A DNA stretch of 64,000 bases from an uncultured Clostridia bacterium (GTDB lineage Bacteria > Bacillota > Clostridia > Christensenellales > CAG-138), in assembly GCA_946411635.1 (NCBI GenBank), contig CAMKES010000004.1, positions 61,948-125,947 of the forward strand, given 5' to 3'. Position numbers and translations under genes: made by a program. The notes beneath the pieces are model-generated. The model did no database searches and was not told the DNA's origin. It saw nothing but the letters and a program-made list of their open reading frames with translations. This document shows, one piece after another, positions 17,954 through 26,251 of the stretch; within the stretch, counting starts at the first letter, position 1; each line of letters begins with the position of its first letter.

Positions 17954-18799
17954 TCAGTTTGCCGCTGCGGCGAGCACGTGATCCAGCAGCACGCAGGTGG
18001 TGATGCCGCCCACGCCGCCGGGAACGGGGGTGATCGCCTTCACGCACGGCGCGACGCGGTCGAAATCGACGTCGCCCGAGAGGCCGCCTTTTTCTTCGTC
18101 CCAGTGGATGCCCACGTCGACGACGATCTGATCCGGGTTCGTGAAGTCTTCGGTGACGCTCTTCATCACGCCCGCGGCGCAGACGAGGATGTCCGCCTGC
18201 CTTGCGAGCGCGGGTACGTCGACGGTGCGCGTGTGGCAGGTGGTGACGGTGGCGTTCGCGTGCATCAGCAGCATCGAAACGGGACGCCCGATCACGAGCG
18301 ACCGCCCGATGACGACGGCGCGCTTGCCCTTCGGATCGACGCCGTAGAACTTCAGAAGCTCCATGACCGCCTGCGCGGTGCAGGGCGCGAAGCCCGTTTT
18401 CTGATTTGCATACACGCCGGCGAGCGAACCGTCGGTCCAGCCGTCGACGTCCTTTTTCGGGTCGAGCATCGCGCGGATGCGCTCCGCGTCGAGGTGCTTC
18501 GGCAGCGGCCGGAACAGCAGGATGCCGTGCACGGCGGGATCGGCGTTGACCGCGGAGAACGCCTGCTCGAATTCCGCCTGCGCGACGGATTCGGGCAGGA
18601 TCAGCTGACGCAGCGTGACGCCGACCTGCTCGCAGCGCTTGATCACGCCCTTTTCATACGAAAGGTCGTCGTCGCGTTCGCCCACGCGCACGACGCACAG
18701 GGTCGGCTCCGTGCCGTTTGCCTTCAGCGCGTCCGCCGTTTCGCGCATGCGCGCGATCATGGCGTCGGCGACCGGTTTGCCCTTGAGGATCTCAGCCAT
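17954..18799 (-). CDS. folD: Methylenetetrahydrofolate dehydrogenase (FolD), cyclohydrolase site altered
   Basis: FolD normally oxidises methylene-THF to methenyl-THF and hydrolyses that to 10-formyl-THF. The 281-residue protein has KKDVDGW, the NADP loop VIGRSLVIGRPVSMLL and PVPGGVGGITTCVLL. The catalytic lysine of the Y-x3-K motif is replaced: DLSYEKGVIK has Val52 (codon 18644-18646) at Tyr+4. In the VQLPLP motif the glutamine is Phe96 (codon 18512-18514), giving LFRPLP. Both residues are needed for cyclohydrolase but not dehydrogenase activity in characterised enzymes. The FTCD-family protein at 16344-16970 could complete the reaction. It is paired with glyA with a 3-nt gap. Confidence 0.9.
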   Translation of the reverse strand: MAEILKGKPVADAMIARMRETADALKANGTEPTLCVVRVGERDDDLSYEKGVIKRCEQVGVTLRQLILPESVAQAEFEQAFSAVNADPAVHGILLFRPLPKHLDAERIRAMLDPKKDVDGWTDGSLAGVYANQKTGFAPCTAQAVMELLKFYGVDPKGKRAVVIGRSLVIGRPVSMLLMHANATVTTCHTRTVDVPALARQADILVCAAGVMKSVTEDFTNPDQIVVDVGIHWDEEKGGLSGDVDFDRVAPCVKAITPVPGGVGGITTCVLLDHVLAAAAN

Positions 18800-18802
18800 G
18801 CC

Positions 18803-20053
18803 TCAGTCCTGATAGATCGGGTACTTGTCGCAGAGCTTCTTGACTTCCGCGTCGATGTATTCCTTCGAGTTCTCGAAGTCGTTGACCGCGAGCGCGATGC
18901 AGTGCGCGATCGTCTTCATGTCCTCTTCCTTGAGACCGCGCGTGGTGACCGCGGGGGTGCCGATGCGGACGCCGGAGGTCACGAACGGGCTTCTCGGTTC
19001 GCCGGGAACGGTGTTCTTGTTGACGGTGATGTGCACCTCGTCCAGACGGTTCTGCAGCGCCTTGCCGGAAACGTCGAGACCGATGAGGTCGAGCAGCATG
19101 AGGTGGTTGTCCGTGCCGCCGGAGACGATCTTGAGGCCTTCCGCCTTCAGCGCTTCGGCGAGCGCCTTCGCATTGAGAACGACCTGGTGCTGATACGCCT
19201 TGAACTCGGGCTTCAGCGCTTCCTGCAGTGCGACTGCCTTGCCTGCGATGACGTGCATCAGCGGACCGCCCTGGATGCCCGGGAAGATCGCCTTGTTGAA
19301 GTTGAACTTATCCGCCGCTTCCTGGTTCGCGAGGATCAGACCGCCGCGCGGACCGCGCAGGGTCTTGTGCGTGGTGGTGGTGACCACGTCCGCGTACGGG
19401 AAGGGGGAGGGATGCTCGCCCGCGGCCACGAGGCCCGCGATGTGCGCCATGTCGACCATGAGCACCGCGCCGACTTCGTCGCAGATCTCGCGGAACTTCG
19501 GGAAGTCGATCGTGCGGCAGTACGCGCTCGCGCCCGCGACGATCAGCTTCGGCCGGAACTCGAGCGCCTTTTTGCGGACGTCTTCATAGTCGATGACGCC
19601 GTGCTCGTCCACGCCGTAGGAAACGCAGTTGTAATATTTGCCGGACATATTGACCGGGCTGCCGTGGGTGAGGTGACCGCCGTTCGAAAGGTCCATGCCC
19701 ATGAACGTGTCGCCCGGGTTCAGCACGGCGAAGAAGACCGCCATGTTCGCCTGCGCGCCGGAATGCGGCTGGACGTTTGCGTAATCGCAGCCGAACAGCT
19801 TCTTTGCGCGCTCGATCGCCAGATTCTCGACGACGTCGACGAACTGGCAGCCGCCGTAATAACGCTTGCCGGGATAGCCCTCCGCGTACTTGTTCGTGAG
19901 CACGCTGCCCATCGCCATCAGGACCGCCTCGCTTACGATGTTCTCGGACGCGATCAGCTCAAGATTGCCGCGCTGACGGTTCAGCTCGTCCTGCATCGCC
20001 GCGCCGATCTCCGGATCGTACGCCAGAAGCTGTTTCAGTGCCTCGTTTACCAT
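18803..20053 (-). CDS. glyA: Serine hydroxymethyltransferase
   Basis: PLP enzyme that converts serine + THF to glycine + methylene-THF, feeding both GAR synthesis (glycine) and FolD. The 416-residue protein shows [43 protein letters not shown] and the PLP-lysine loop [17 protein letters not shown] 20053-20051 has an AGGAGG ribosome site. It is co-transcribed with folD. Confidence 0.97.
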   Translation of the reverse strand: MVNEALKQLLAYDPEIGAAMQDELNRQRGNLELIASENIVSEAVLMAMGSVLTNKYAEGYPGKRYYGGCQFVDVVENLAIERAKKLFGCDYANVQPHSGAQANMAVFFAVLNPGDTFMGMDLSNGGHLTHGSPVNMSGKYYNCVSYGVDEHGVIDYEDVRKKALEFRPKLIVAGASAYCRTIDFPKFREICDEVGAVLMVDMAHIAGLVAAGEHPSPFPYADVVTTTTHKTLRGPRGGLILANQEAADKFNFNKAIFPGIQGGPLMHVIAGKAVALQEALKPEFKAYQHQVVLNAKALAEALKAEGLKIVSGGTDNHLMLLDLIGLDVSGKALQNRLDEVHITVNKNTVPGEPRSPFVTSGVRIGTPAVTTRGLKEEDMKTIAHCIALAVNDFENSKEYIDAEVKKLCDKYPIYQD

Positions 20054-20124
20054 GATTCTTCCTCCTGTGAATTCTTGTTTTTTCCAGTTTTATAAAGCGC
20101 CGAAGCGCCTTTTCCGCATTTCTA

Positions 20125-20153
20125 AATGTACCGCGAACGGGGGCGCGTGTCAA
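20125..20153 (-). promoter_or_regulatory. Predicted glyA-folD promoter
   Basis: Minus strand: TTGACA (20153-20148), a 17-nt spacer, TACATT (20130-20125). The leader of about 65 nt contains a short hairpin (AAAGGCGC-TTC-GGCGCTTT, 20092-20114) without a downstream U-run. I saw no glycine or THF riboswitch. Confidence 0.6.
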
Positions 20154-20256
20154 GTCCCCGCGCGGTGTATATTTTCCCGCGGGAGCGGCCGCCCGTCCGC
20201 GCGCGGGATTTTGCGCGTCCGGCGCGGAAACGGCGGGAATTCGTGATGAAAACGGA

Positions 20257-20285
20257 TTGAACACGAGGGGAACGTATGATATAAT
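20257..20285 (+). promoter_or_regulatory. Predicted promoter of the secreted peptidase-like gene
   Basis: TTGAAC (20257-20262), a 17-nt spacer, TATAAT (20280-20285). The leader is about 38 nt with ribosome site AAGGAG before ATG 20330. Confidence 0.65.
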
Positions 20286-20329
20286 AAAAGATACGACCGG
20301 CCTGGCCGGATACCATAAGGAGAAATGAA

Positions 20330-23300
20330 ATGAAAATGAAACGACTGACCGCGATCCTGCTTGCCGCGCTGCTGCTGCTGCCGCTAAGCCTGATTCATCT
20401 GCCGGAAAAGGCGTCTGCAGAGAGCGAAGCAAACGTCGCGGGAACGGGTTCCGCAAACGCGGGAGACGACCTCTGGACGCAGATCGAGCGCTATGAAAAC
20501 GAACGCCTTGCGGAGCAGGGCGTCAGCGTCTCAACCGCCTCTGCAAACGATTATATGGCTATGACGGATGGGATCGTCGCGCTCGTCGAAGCGCATGAAA
20601 GCTACGCGCCTGGCACGCTCTACCGCAACGGACAGTGCGTGTTTTGGCACAGCACGGACGGCATGGGTAATGGCTGGGTACCGAACGCCCGGCAGAAGCA
20701 GCGCGCCAACCTGACCGGCAAAACGCCCGAGGAGGTCGCCTCGGTCGAAACGATCTCATACGCATCGAAGGGCGGTTATCCTTACAACTCGGACGTCGCA
20801 TTGTTCGGTCCGTATTACGGCTCGGATTCGAGCTTCACCAATCAGTACAGGAACGAGGCGAACTCGATTGCGCAGGCGACCGGCGGTGAATGCCGAATCT
20901 ATTCCGGCACCGCGGCGACGATCGATGCCGTTGCACATGAACTGGAGATCTGCGGTACGGTCATCTTTGACTCGCACGGAAACACGGATTATAACTCTCC
21001 CTCCGGCGACTATACGTCGCGGGCGAATACGTCCTATCTCTGTCTTACGAGCTACGAGGGTCTGACGAACGAGGACACCGCCACGGTGCAGGGCACGTAC
21101 AACAGCTATCAGCACGCGTTCCGCAGCGGAAGCGGCGCGTTCGTCGACGGCACGGCGATCCGCAACCATATGAAGAACCCCGCGCCGAACAGCCTGCTGT
21201 GGATGGCGATCTGCCTCGGCATGGCGACAGACGGCCTGGAAGCGCCGCTGCGTGAGCAGGGCGTGGAGGTCGTGTACGGCTATTCGCAGTCGGTTTCTTT
21301 CAAGGGCGACTATCAGTACGAAAACTATTTCTGGACGAAGATGAAGGACGGCGCCGAGGTCAAGGACGCGATCGCCTTTATGAAGCAGAAGGTCGGCGTG
21401 AAGGATCCGTATACGAATCCGCCCGCCTATCCGATCGTCGTTTCGCCCGAGGACGCGTATCCCGGTCACGGCAACGTGGACAAGACGCAGGCGGTGTACG
21501 CCGTGTGGACGCTGTTCTCCAAGTACACGGTCACCGCGATCAGCAGCGACACGAGTCTCGGCACGGTGTCGGTTTCCGGCACGACGATCACGGCGACGCC
21601 GAAGACCGGCTGCGCGGTCACGGGCTTTGACGTGACCGAGGGCAGCGCGACCGTCACGCAGAGCGGCGATCCGCTCACGGAGGCGACCTTCAAGGTCGTT
21701 GCACAGAGCGACTGCACCGTTCGCGTCAATTTCGTAAAACGCGAGCAGGCGAAGGTCAGCTTCCTTACGCCGGACGGCGTAACGTGCGCGACGATCTCCG
21801 CGTATACGGGCGATACGGTGAAACTGCCGACGCCCGTCGGCACGCCGTCGGCGAACGCGCACGCATACCGCTTCTATGGCTGGACGGACGCGCGCGTGGA
21901 GGACACCGAAACGCGCCCCGCGTTCTTGAAGGCGGGAGCGTCCGTTCCGGTGACGGGGAACCGCACGTTCTACGCGCTGTATTCCTACGCGGCGAATACG
22001 GGCTCGCCCCTGCCCGAGGGCGCCTATACGATGCTGACGGGCGAGCCGGAGGACTGGTCCGGCAGCGCGGTCATCACCTATGACGGCAGCGTCGTGCTGT
22101 CCGGCAACGCGACCGCGGCGAACGTCGGCAAAGCGGAATCGGCGGTCGCGATCGAAGAGACCGGCATCGACACGGACGGCGATCTGCTCTCGTCCGTGCC
22201 GAATGATTACCTTTATGAGATCGCATCCGTCGGAAACGGCGTCTATACGGTTCAGATGAAGGGCGAAAGCGCAAAGTACCTGAGCTATTTCGCGAGCGGC
22301 AACAAGCTGTCCGCGACGTCGACGGTGGTCGTTTCGTCCGGCAAGAGCGCCGCGTACTGGACGATCGAATGGACGAACGGCGGCGTGATCCTCCGGAACA
22401 ACGAGATCACCTCCGCGACGATGCGCTTCGACACGGACAAGGGCGCGTTCGTCTGCAACAAGGCGGCGACCGGCAGCCCGCTGACGGTCTTTGCGGCGGC
22501 AGACTGCCGTCTGATGTATACGACGGAGCTCAGGAACGGAACGCCCGAACCGCAGCCCGTCGAGATCGAGGGCGTCGTGGAGTGGAACGAAGAGGACGTG
22601 CAGTTCAAGGGCGCGACCGCGTACGTGATCGCGAACGGCGCCGCGCAGACGCCCGGCTTCGTTGTGAAGAATGCGGCGGACGGCTCCGTGATCGACCCCG
22701 AAAACTACGACTTCGCATACGCGGAGAATACGAACGCAGGCACCGGCTACGTGCTCGTCACGTTCAAGGGCGAATACGCCGGGACCTGCCGCGGCGCGTT
22801 CAAGATCTATCTGCCCGCGACGACCGAAACGGCGGTCGCGAACGTCGGGAACGGGATCAGACTGACCTGGGCGCCGGTCGAGGGCGCGGCGGGCTACGTC
22901 ATCTACCGCCGCGCGTGGAGCGCCACGACGAACGGCTGGACCGACTTCGTGCGCTGGAACAACACGACCGCGCTCGAATGGACGGATACGACCGTCTACG
23001 CCGGCACGCGCTATCAGTACGGCGTCAAGGCGTACTTCGAGCGCCGCACCGATCCGGTTGCGGGCGTCGAGATCGGCGGCAACGTGGGCGACAATTATAA
23101 CCTCGGTCAGGTCGGACCGCTCAGGACCACCGTGCGCATCACGACGCGCGAGCTGAAGTCGGTGACGCCGGGCGCGAAGACGCTCACGGTCAAGTGGGCG
23201 GGCTCGTCCGTGTTCACGGGCTATCAGGTGCAGTACGCGGCCGACACGGCGTTCACGCAGGGCGCGAAGACGGTGAAGATCACCGACGCGAAAACGGTGC

Positions 23301-23425
23301 AGACCGTACTGAAGAACCTGAAGAGCGGCACGGCGTACTTCGTGCGCGTGCGCTCGTATCACGAGTTCAACGGTATGACGTATTACGGCGAGTGGTCGAA
23401 CGTGCTCTCCGCGACCGTCAAATAA
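20330..23425 (+). CDS. Secreted clan CD cysteine peptidase-like protein with fibronectin-type repeats
   Basis: The 1,031-residue protein has a signal peptide (MKMKRLTAILLAALLLLPLS, cleavage near residue 31). Around residues 100-340 is a caspase/gingipain/clostripain-like region: VIFDSHGNTD gives a His216-Gly dyad at a strand end, and LLWMAICLGM gives Cys295, followed by VVYGYSQSV. This His-Gly then Cys spacing is the clan CD pattern. Next come repeat-like regions (YTVTAISSDTSLGTVSV; SFLTPDGVTCATI...FYGWTD, a Listeria-Bacteroides-type repeat). Two fibronectin type III-like modules end the protein (from ~840 and ~940). No sortase or surface-layer anchor is visible, so it is probably released. 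Peptidase activity is inferred from motifs only. Confidence 0.65.
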   Translation: MKMKRLTAILLAALLLLPLSLIHLPEKASAESEANVAGTGSANAGDDLWTQIERYENERLAEQGVSVSTASANDYMAMTDGIVALVEAHESYAPGTLYRNGQCVFWHSTDGMGNGWVPNARQKQRANLTGKTPEEVASVETISYASKGGYPYNSDVALFGPYYGSDSSFTNQYRNEANSIAQATGGECRIYSGTAATIDAVAHELEICGTVIFDSHGNTDYNSPSGDYTSRANTSYLCLTSYEGLTNEDTATVQGTYNSYQHAFRSGSGAFVDGTAIRNHMKNPAPNSLLWMAICLGMATDGLEAPLREQGVEVVYGYSQSVSFKGDYQYENYFWTKMKDGAEVKDAIAFMKQKVGVKDPYTNPPAYPIVVSPEDAYPGHGNVDKTQAVYAVWTLFSKYTVTAISSDTSLGTVSVSGTTITATPKTGCAVTGFDVTEGSATVTQSGDPLTEATFKVVAQSDCTVRVNFVKREQAKVSFLTPDGVTCATISAYTGDTVKLPTPVGTPSANAHAYRFYGWTDARVEDTETRPAFLKAGASVPVTGNRTFYALYSYAANTGSPLPEGAYTMLTGEPEDWSGSAVITYDGSVVLSGNATAANVGKAESAVAIEETGIDTDGDLLSSVPNDYLYEIASVGNGVYTVQMKGESAKYLSYFASGNKLSATSTVVVSSGKSAAYWTIEWTNGGVILRNNEITSATMRFDTDKGAFVCNKAATGSPLTVFAAADCRLMYTTELRNGTPEPQPVEIEGVVEWNEEDVQFKGATAYVIANGAAQTPGFVVKNAADGSVIDPENYDFAYAENTNAGTGYVLVTFKGEYAGTCRGAFKIYLPATTETAVANVGNGIRLTWAPVEGAAGYVIYRRAWSATTNGWTDFVRWNNTTALEWTDTTVYAGTRYQYGVKAYFERRTDPVAGVEIGGNVGDNYNLGQVGPLRTTVRITTRELKSVTPGAKTLTVKWAGSSVFTGYQVQYAADTAFTQGAKTVKITDAKTVQTVLKNLKSGTAYFVRVRSYHEFNGMTYYGEWSNVLSATVK

Positions 23426-23437
23426 CCGAAAGACCGC

Positions 23438-23470
23438 AAAGGACCTCCCCGGCGGGGGAGGTCCTTTTTT
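23438..23470 (+). terminator. Terminator of the secreted peptidase-like gene
   Basis: AAGGACCTCCCC-GGC-GGGGGAGGTCCTT followed by a T-run, 12 nt after the stop codon. Confidence 0.9.
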
Positions 23471-23526
23471 GCGCAAAAAATGTTTTGCTGTCCCATAAAA
23501 GGTCTTTTCTTTTTCCGGCATTCTGT

Positions 23527-23561
23527 TATAATACGCGTATGCGAACAAATGTTCGCATACG
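23527..23561 (+). promoter_or_regulatory. Promoter -10 box with LexA (SOS) operator over the start site
   Basis: TATAAT at 23527-23532 is followed immediately by a perfect 11-bp inverted repeat (23536-23561). Its centre is CGAAC-AAAT-GTTCG (23542-23555), an exact match to the Gram-positive LexA/DinR box CGAAC-N4-GTTCG. The operator overlaps the predicted transcription start, so LexA binding would block initiation. The -35 is poor (TCTTTT near 23503). Confidence 0.8.
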
Positions 23562-23583
23562 TCCGCAGGAAAGGAGAATGGAA

Positions 23584-23979
23584 ATGAACGTAAGAGAATG
23601 GAAGCGGATCGCGGAAAAGGAGGTTTGCCGTTTCGGGGATCACCTGGCGTTTCTGAAGGGCGTCGAGGACGCCGGCGGACCGAAGACGGAGCGGTATCAT
23701 CGGAGCAGACGGTGGGCGGAAACGGTCCGTGCCGTGTGCGCGTATCTGGCGGTTCACGACGCGGAAAAGGAACGGTTTTTCCGGACGTATTACGGGATCG
23801 GAACGCCGAAACGGGGACGGCGGCCGGGCATCGTCGCCGCGTCGCTGGCGCTGCACGTGTCGGAATCGACGCTGTACGGGTGGCGGAGGGAGGTGCTGTC
23901 GCTGGTGCTGATCGCCGCCGCGCAGACCGGCGCGCTGAAGCCGTTCCCGTCCGGGGAACGCACGGCGCCGGACCGTTGA
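23584..23979 (+). CDS. Phage-type HTH transcriptional regulator (ArpU/sigma-like), SOS-controlled
   Basis: The 131-residue basic protein has an N-terminal helical part (VREWKRIAEKEVCRF). Its C-terminal helix-turn-helix (IVAASLALHVSESTLYGWRR) is like the ArpU-type late regulators that sit just upstream of terminase genes in clostridial prophages. ATG 23584 has AAGGAG at 7-nt spacing; the upstream ATG at 23578 is too close to it. No other phage gene adjoins it, but a capsid/packaging cassette lies at 48.1-56.5 kb. The LexA box directly upstream predicts induction by DNA damage. Its target is unknown; family assignment is by HTH position and layout. Confidence 0.6.
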   Translation: MNVREWKRIAEKEVCRFGDHLAFLKGVEDAGGPKTERYHRSRRWAETVRAVCAYLAVHDAEKERFFRTYYGIGTPKRGRRPGIVAASLALHVSESTLYGWRREVLSLVLIAAAQTGALKPFPSGERTAPDR

Positions 23980-23980
23980 G

Positions 23981-24006
23981 AAGCCGCCTTCGGGCGGTTT
24001 TTTCAT
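23981..24006 (+). terminator. Terminator of the HTH regulator gene
   Basis: AAGCCGCC-TTC-GGGCGGTT followed by TTTTTC, directly after the stop. Confidence 0.8.
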
Positions 24007-24140
24007 ACCGCATGCATACACGGCGGTTCATGCAACATACAGACGAATAACCGCTGCTATGCAGAATTGTTTGCGGAAAACCGATTTTATTTGAACGATT
24101 TATGAATTATGCATTGAGTATTCAACGCGCCTATACCGCA

Positions 24141-24343
24141 TATGCAGGGGCGCGCATCCTGTGGATAACTCCGGAAAACGCGATGATTTGCCGTCTCGAA
24201 TGTGGATAACTGTGTGGATGATGTGGAAATGTATGCGATTATGCAGGGGTTCGGATCGGAATGAATATTCAGGCGCGCCGCGAAACACGCGCGGTTCCTG
24301 CAAAAATCCGTCGAATGCCGCCGCATACGGTATACAGGCGCGC
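24141..24343. other. DnaA-box cluster with iteron-like motifs in a 370-nt non-coding stretch
   Basis: Between the regulator terminator (24006) and the NlpC/P60 terminator (24377) no gene is supported. TGTGGATAA, the exact complement of the DnaA box TTATCCACA, occurs at 24160-24168 and 24201-24209, with a one-mismatch copy TGTGGATGA at 24213-24221 and a weaker TGTGGAAAT at 24222-24230. A second motif, TATNCAGG, often continued by GCGC, recurs at 24141, 24240, 24266 and 24331. An A+T-rich patch lies at about 24065-24120. This could be a replication-origin region or a DnaA-titration site; dnaA and dnaN are not in the window. Confidence 0.45.
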
Positions 24344-24376
24344 TTTTTGCGGTGCATACGGAAAAAGGAACGCCGC

Positions 24377-24412
24377 AAAAAAAAGACGGCGGCGGGAAGG
24401 GTCCCGCCGCCG
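24377..24412 (-). terminator. Terminator of the NlpC/P60 gene
   Basis: Minus strand: GGCGGCGGGA-CCCT-TCCCGCCGCC then GTCTTTTTTTT. It begins 14 nt after the stop. Confidence 0.9.
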
Positions 24413-24425
24413 GATCGTTTCTGCG

Positions 24426-26186
24426 TCAATCCCAGATGCGATACGCCATCAGAAAATGGCTCGTCCAGTATTTGCTTTTCAGGATGTTGTCGGAGATGCG
24501 GATCACGCCCAGCGACGAGGAAGCGTCGATCATCGTGCCGTCGCCGAGATAGATCCCGACGTGGCCGCTCGCCTGCGTCTTGCCGACGAACACCAGCACG
24601 TCGCCGCGCTTGAGATCGTTCATCGAGGTGATGCGCTTGTACTTCGAGCAGGTGCGCCACGCGATGCTGGTCATGTAGCCCTGACGGACGCCCGACTGGT
24701 TCAGACACCAGTAGACGAAGCCGGAGCAGTCGAACTGATCGGGGCCCTTCGCGCCGCGGACGTATTTGCAGCCGAGCTTCGTGCGGGCGATGCCGATGAG
24801 CTTCTCGACGCCGCGCTTTGCCTGCTCGTTCGATCCGCCGGAGCTGCCGCCCGAACTGCCGCCCGAACTGCCGCCGGAGCTGCCGCCGCTTCCGCCCGAA
24901 CTGCCGCCCGAGCTTCCGCCGGAACCGCCGCCGTTCTGCTTCGGCGCGGCCTTCGCTTTCTTGCTGTTGAGCTTTTCCAGTGTTTTTTCGTTGAGCTCGC
25001 CGGTCTGCGAGAGCCCGTTGCGCTTCTGGAACGCTTTGACGCCCTCCTCCGTCGATTCGCCGAAGTAGCCGGTCACGTTGTGCGAGCGGATGTACCCGAG
25101 ATCGTACAGCCGCTGCTGGGCCGCCTTGATCGCGGAGCCGCTCATGCCGAGACGGATGGCGTACTTCACGGCGTTTTTGGAGTTCAGAAGCTCCATCGTG
25201 GCGGGGCCGAGACAGCCGTCGCGCACGAGGCCGTTCGCCTCCTGGAACGCCTTGATCGCGGCGACGGTGCTCTTGTCCATCTTGCCGGCGCAGTCGTAAT
25301 CCTTGCTGAGATAGCCGAGCTTCACGAGCTGCTTCTGGAATGCGACGATGCTCGAATCGGAGTCGCCGTATTTGTAATAGTTGCCGACGACGTCGCCCGA
25401 ATACAGCGCGTTCATCGTCTTTGCGCCGACCTTGCCGTCGACCTTGAGTTTGTTCGCGCTCTGGAATTCGCGCACGGCGGCCGCCGTCTTTTCGCCGAAC
25501 GTGCCGGTGCGGCTGCCCTTGTCGAGATAGCCGAGCTCGAACAGACGCTCCTGCACCTCCCTGACGTCGTCGCCCTCGTCGCCCTCCTGCATGACGTATT
25601 CCTTCGCTTTTTCGCTGATCAGAAGCGCGTACGTCTGTTCGCCGAGGATGCCGTCGGGCATCACGTCGTTGTGCCGCTGGAAGCAGACCAGCGCGTCGTG
25701 CGTCTGGTTGCCGAAGAAGTCGGTCGGTTCGTCGGAATCCATATAGCCGAGATCCATCAGACGGGACTGGACCGTCAGGATCACGTCGTCGTAATCGCCC
25801 TTGCGGAAGGTCTTTCCTTCGAGATAGTCGGTCTCCGGACCGGGCTCGGGCGTGTCGGCGGGGGCGGTCGTTTCGACCGGCTCCGGCGTTTCGGGCACGG
25901 ACGCTTCGATCGAAGGCGCTTCGGTCTGCACGGAGACGACGACCGCTTCGTTCGGAAGCGTGGGCAGGGGCGCGAGCGCCTCCGCCTGCTGCGCGTCCGC
26001 GGGCGTCGCGCGGCATTTGCCGAGCGCGATGCAGCCGCAAACGATCCCGACGAGCAGACCCAAAACGAGCAGGACCGCGCCGAACGCCGCAGCGACGCGC
26101 AGCGGCCGGCTCGGAATGAACTGCCGGATCTTATGCCGGAGGCTTTCGATCAAAGCCCTGCCGGATGTGGTTTCGTGTTGTTCCAT
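24426..26186 (-). CDS. Membrane-anchored NlpC/P60 cell-wall hydrolase with four PG-binding repeats
   Basis: The 586-residue protein has a short basic cytoplasmic tail and one membrane segment (residues ~31-56), then a Pro/Glu/Thr-rich spacer. Four peptidoglycan_binding_1-type repeats follow (~125-405, for example VQSRLMDLGY, VQERLFELGY, FQKQLVKLGY, AQQRLYDLGY). Then comes a Gly-Ser linker (~418-450) and a C-terminal NlpC/P60 endopeptidase domain with Cys487 (FDCSGFVYW) and His542 (ASGHVGIYLG). It probably cleaves wall peptides outside the cell. The ribosome site GAGGAG precedes ATG 26186. It follows mreB and the WYL regulator on the same strand with small gaps, consistent with a cell-shape and wall context. 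Confidence 0.88.
   Translation of the reverse strand: MEQHETTSGRALIESLRHKIRQFIPSRPLRVAAAFGAVLLVLGLLVGIVCGCIALGKCRATPADAQQAEALAPLPTLPNEAVVVSVQTEAPSIEASVPETPEPVETTAPADTPEPGPETDYLEGKTFRKGDYDDVILTVQSRLMDLGYMDSDEPTDFFGNQTHDALVCFQRHNDVMPDGILGEQTYALLISEKAKEYVMQEGDEGDDVREVQERLFELGYLDKGSRTGTFGEKTAAAVREFQSANKLKVDGKVGAKTMNALYSGDVVGNYYKYGDSDSSIVAFQKQLVKLGYLSKDYDCAGKMDKSTVAAIKAFQEANGLVRDGCLGPATMELLNSKNAVKYAIRLGMSGSAIKAAQQRLYDLGYIRSHNVTGYFGESTEEGVKAFQKRNGLSQTGELNEKTLEKLNSKKAKAAPKQNGGGSGGSSGGSSGGSGGSSGGSSGGSSGGSSGGSNEQAKRGVEKLIGIARTKLGCKYVRGAKGPDQFDCSGFVYWCLNQSGVRQGYMTSIAWRTCSKYKRITSMNDLKRGDVLVFVGKTQASGHVGIYLGDGTMIDASSSLGVIRISDNILKSKYWTSHFLMAYRIWD
24832..24932 (-). repeat. Gly-Ser linker coding repeat
   Basis: About 100 nt of imperfect GGC/GGX-AGC-type units encode runs of GGSS and GGSGG in the linker of the NlpC/P60 protein. 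The unit is 12 nt with synonymous variation, so slippage could change linker length. Confidence 0.8.
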
Positions 26187-26251
26187 GGGGATCTCCTCAA
26201 GTGATACGATAACACGGAAATGCGTCTAAAATGCGTACGAATTCAAAACAA

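Noticed and set aside
20054..20124. Glycine or THF riboswitch upstream of glyA
   Set aside because: Only a short GC hairpin is present in the ~65-nt leader; there is no tandem aptamer or conserved core.
24832..24932. CRISPR-like short repeats
   Set aside because: The units are 12-nt Gly-Ser codon repeats without spacers, inside the NlpC/P60 gene, and no cas genes are present in the window.
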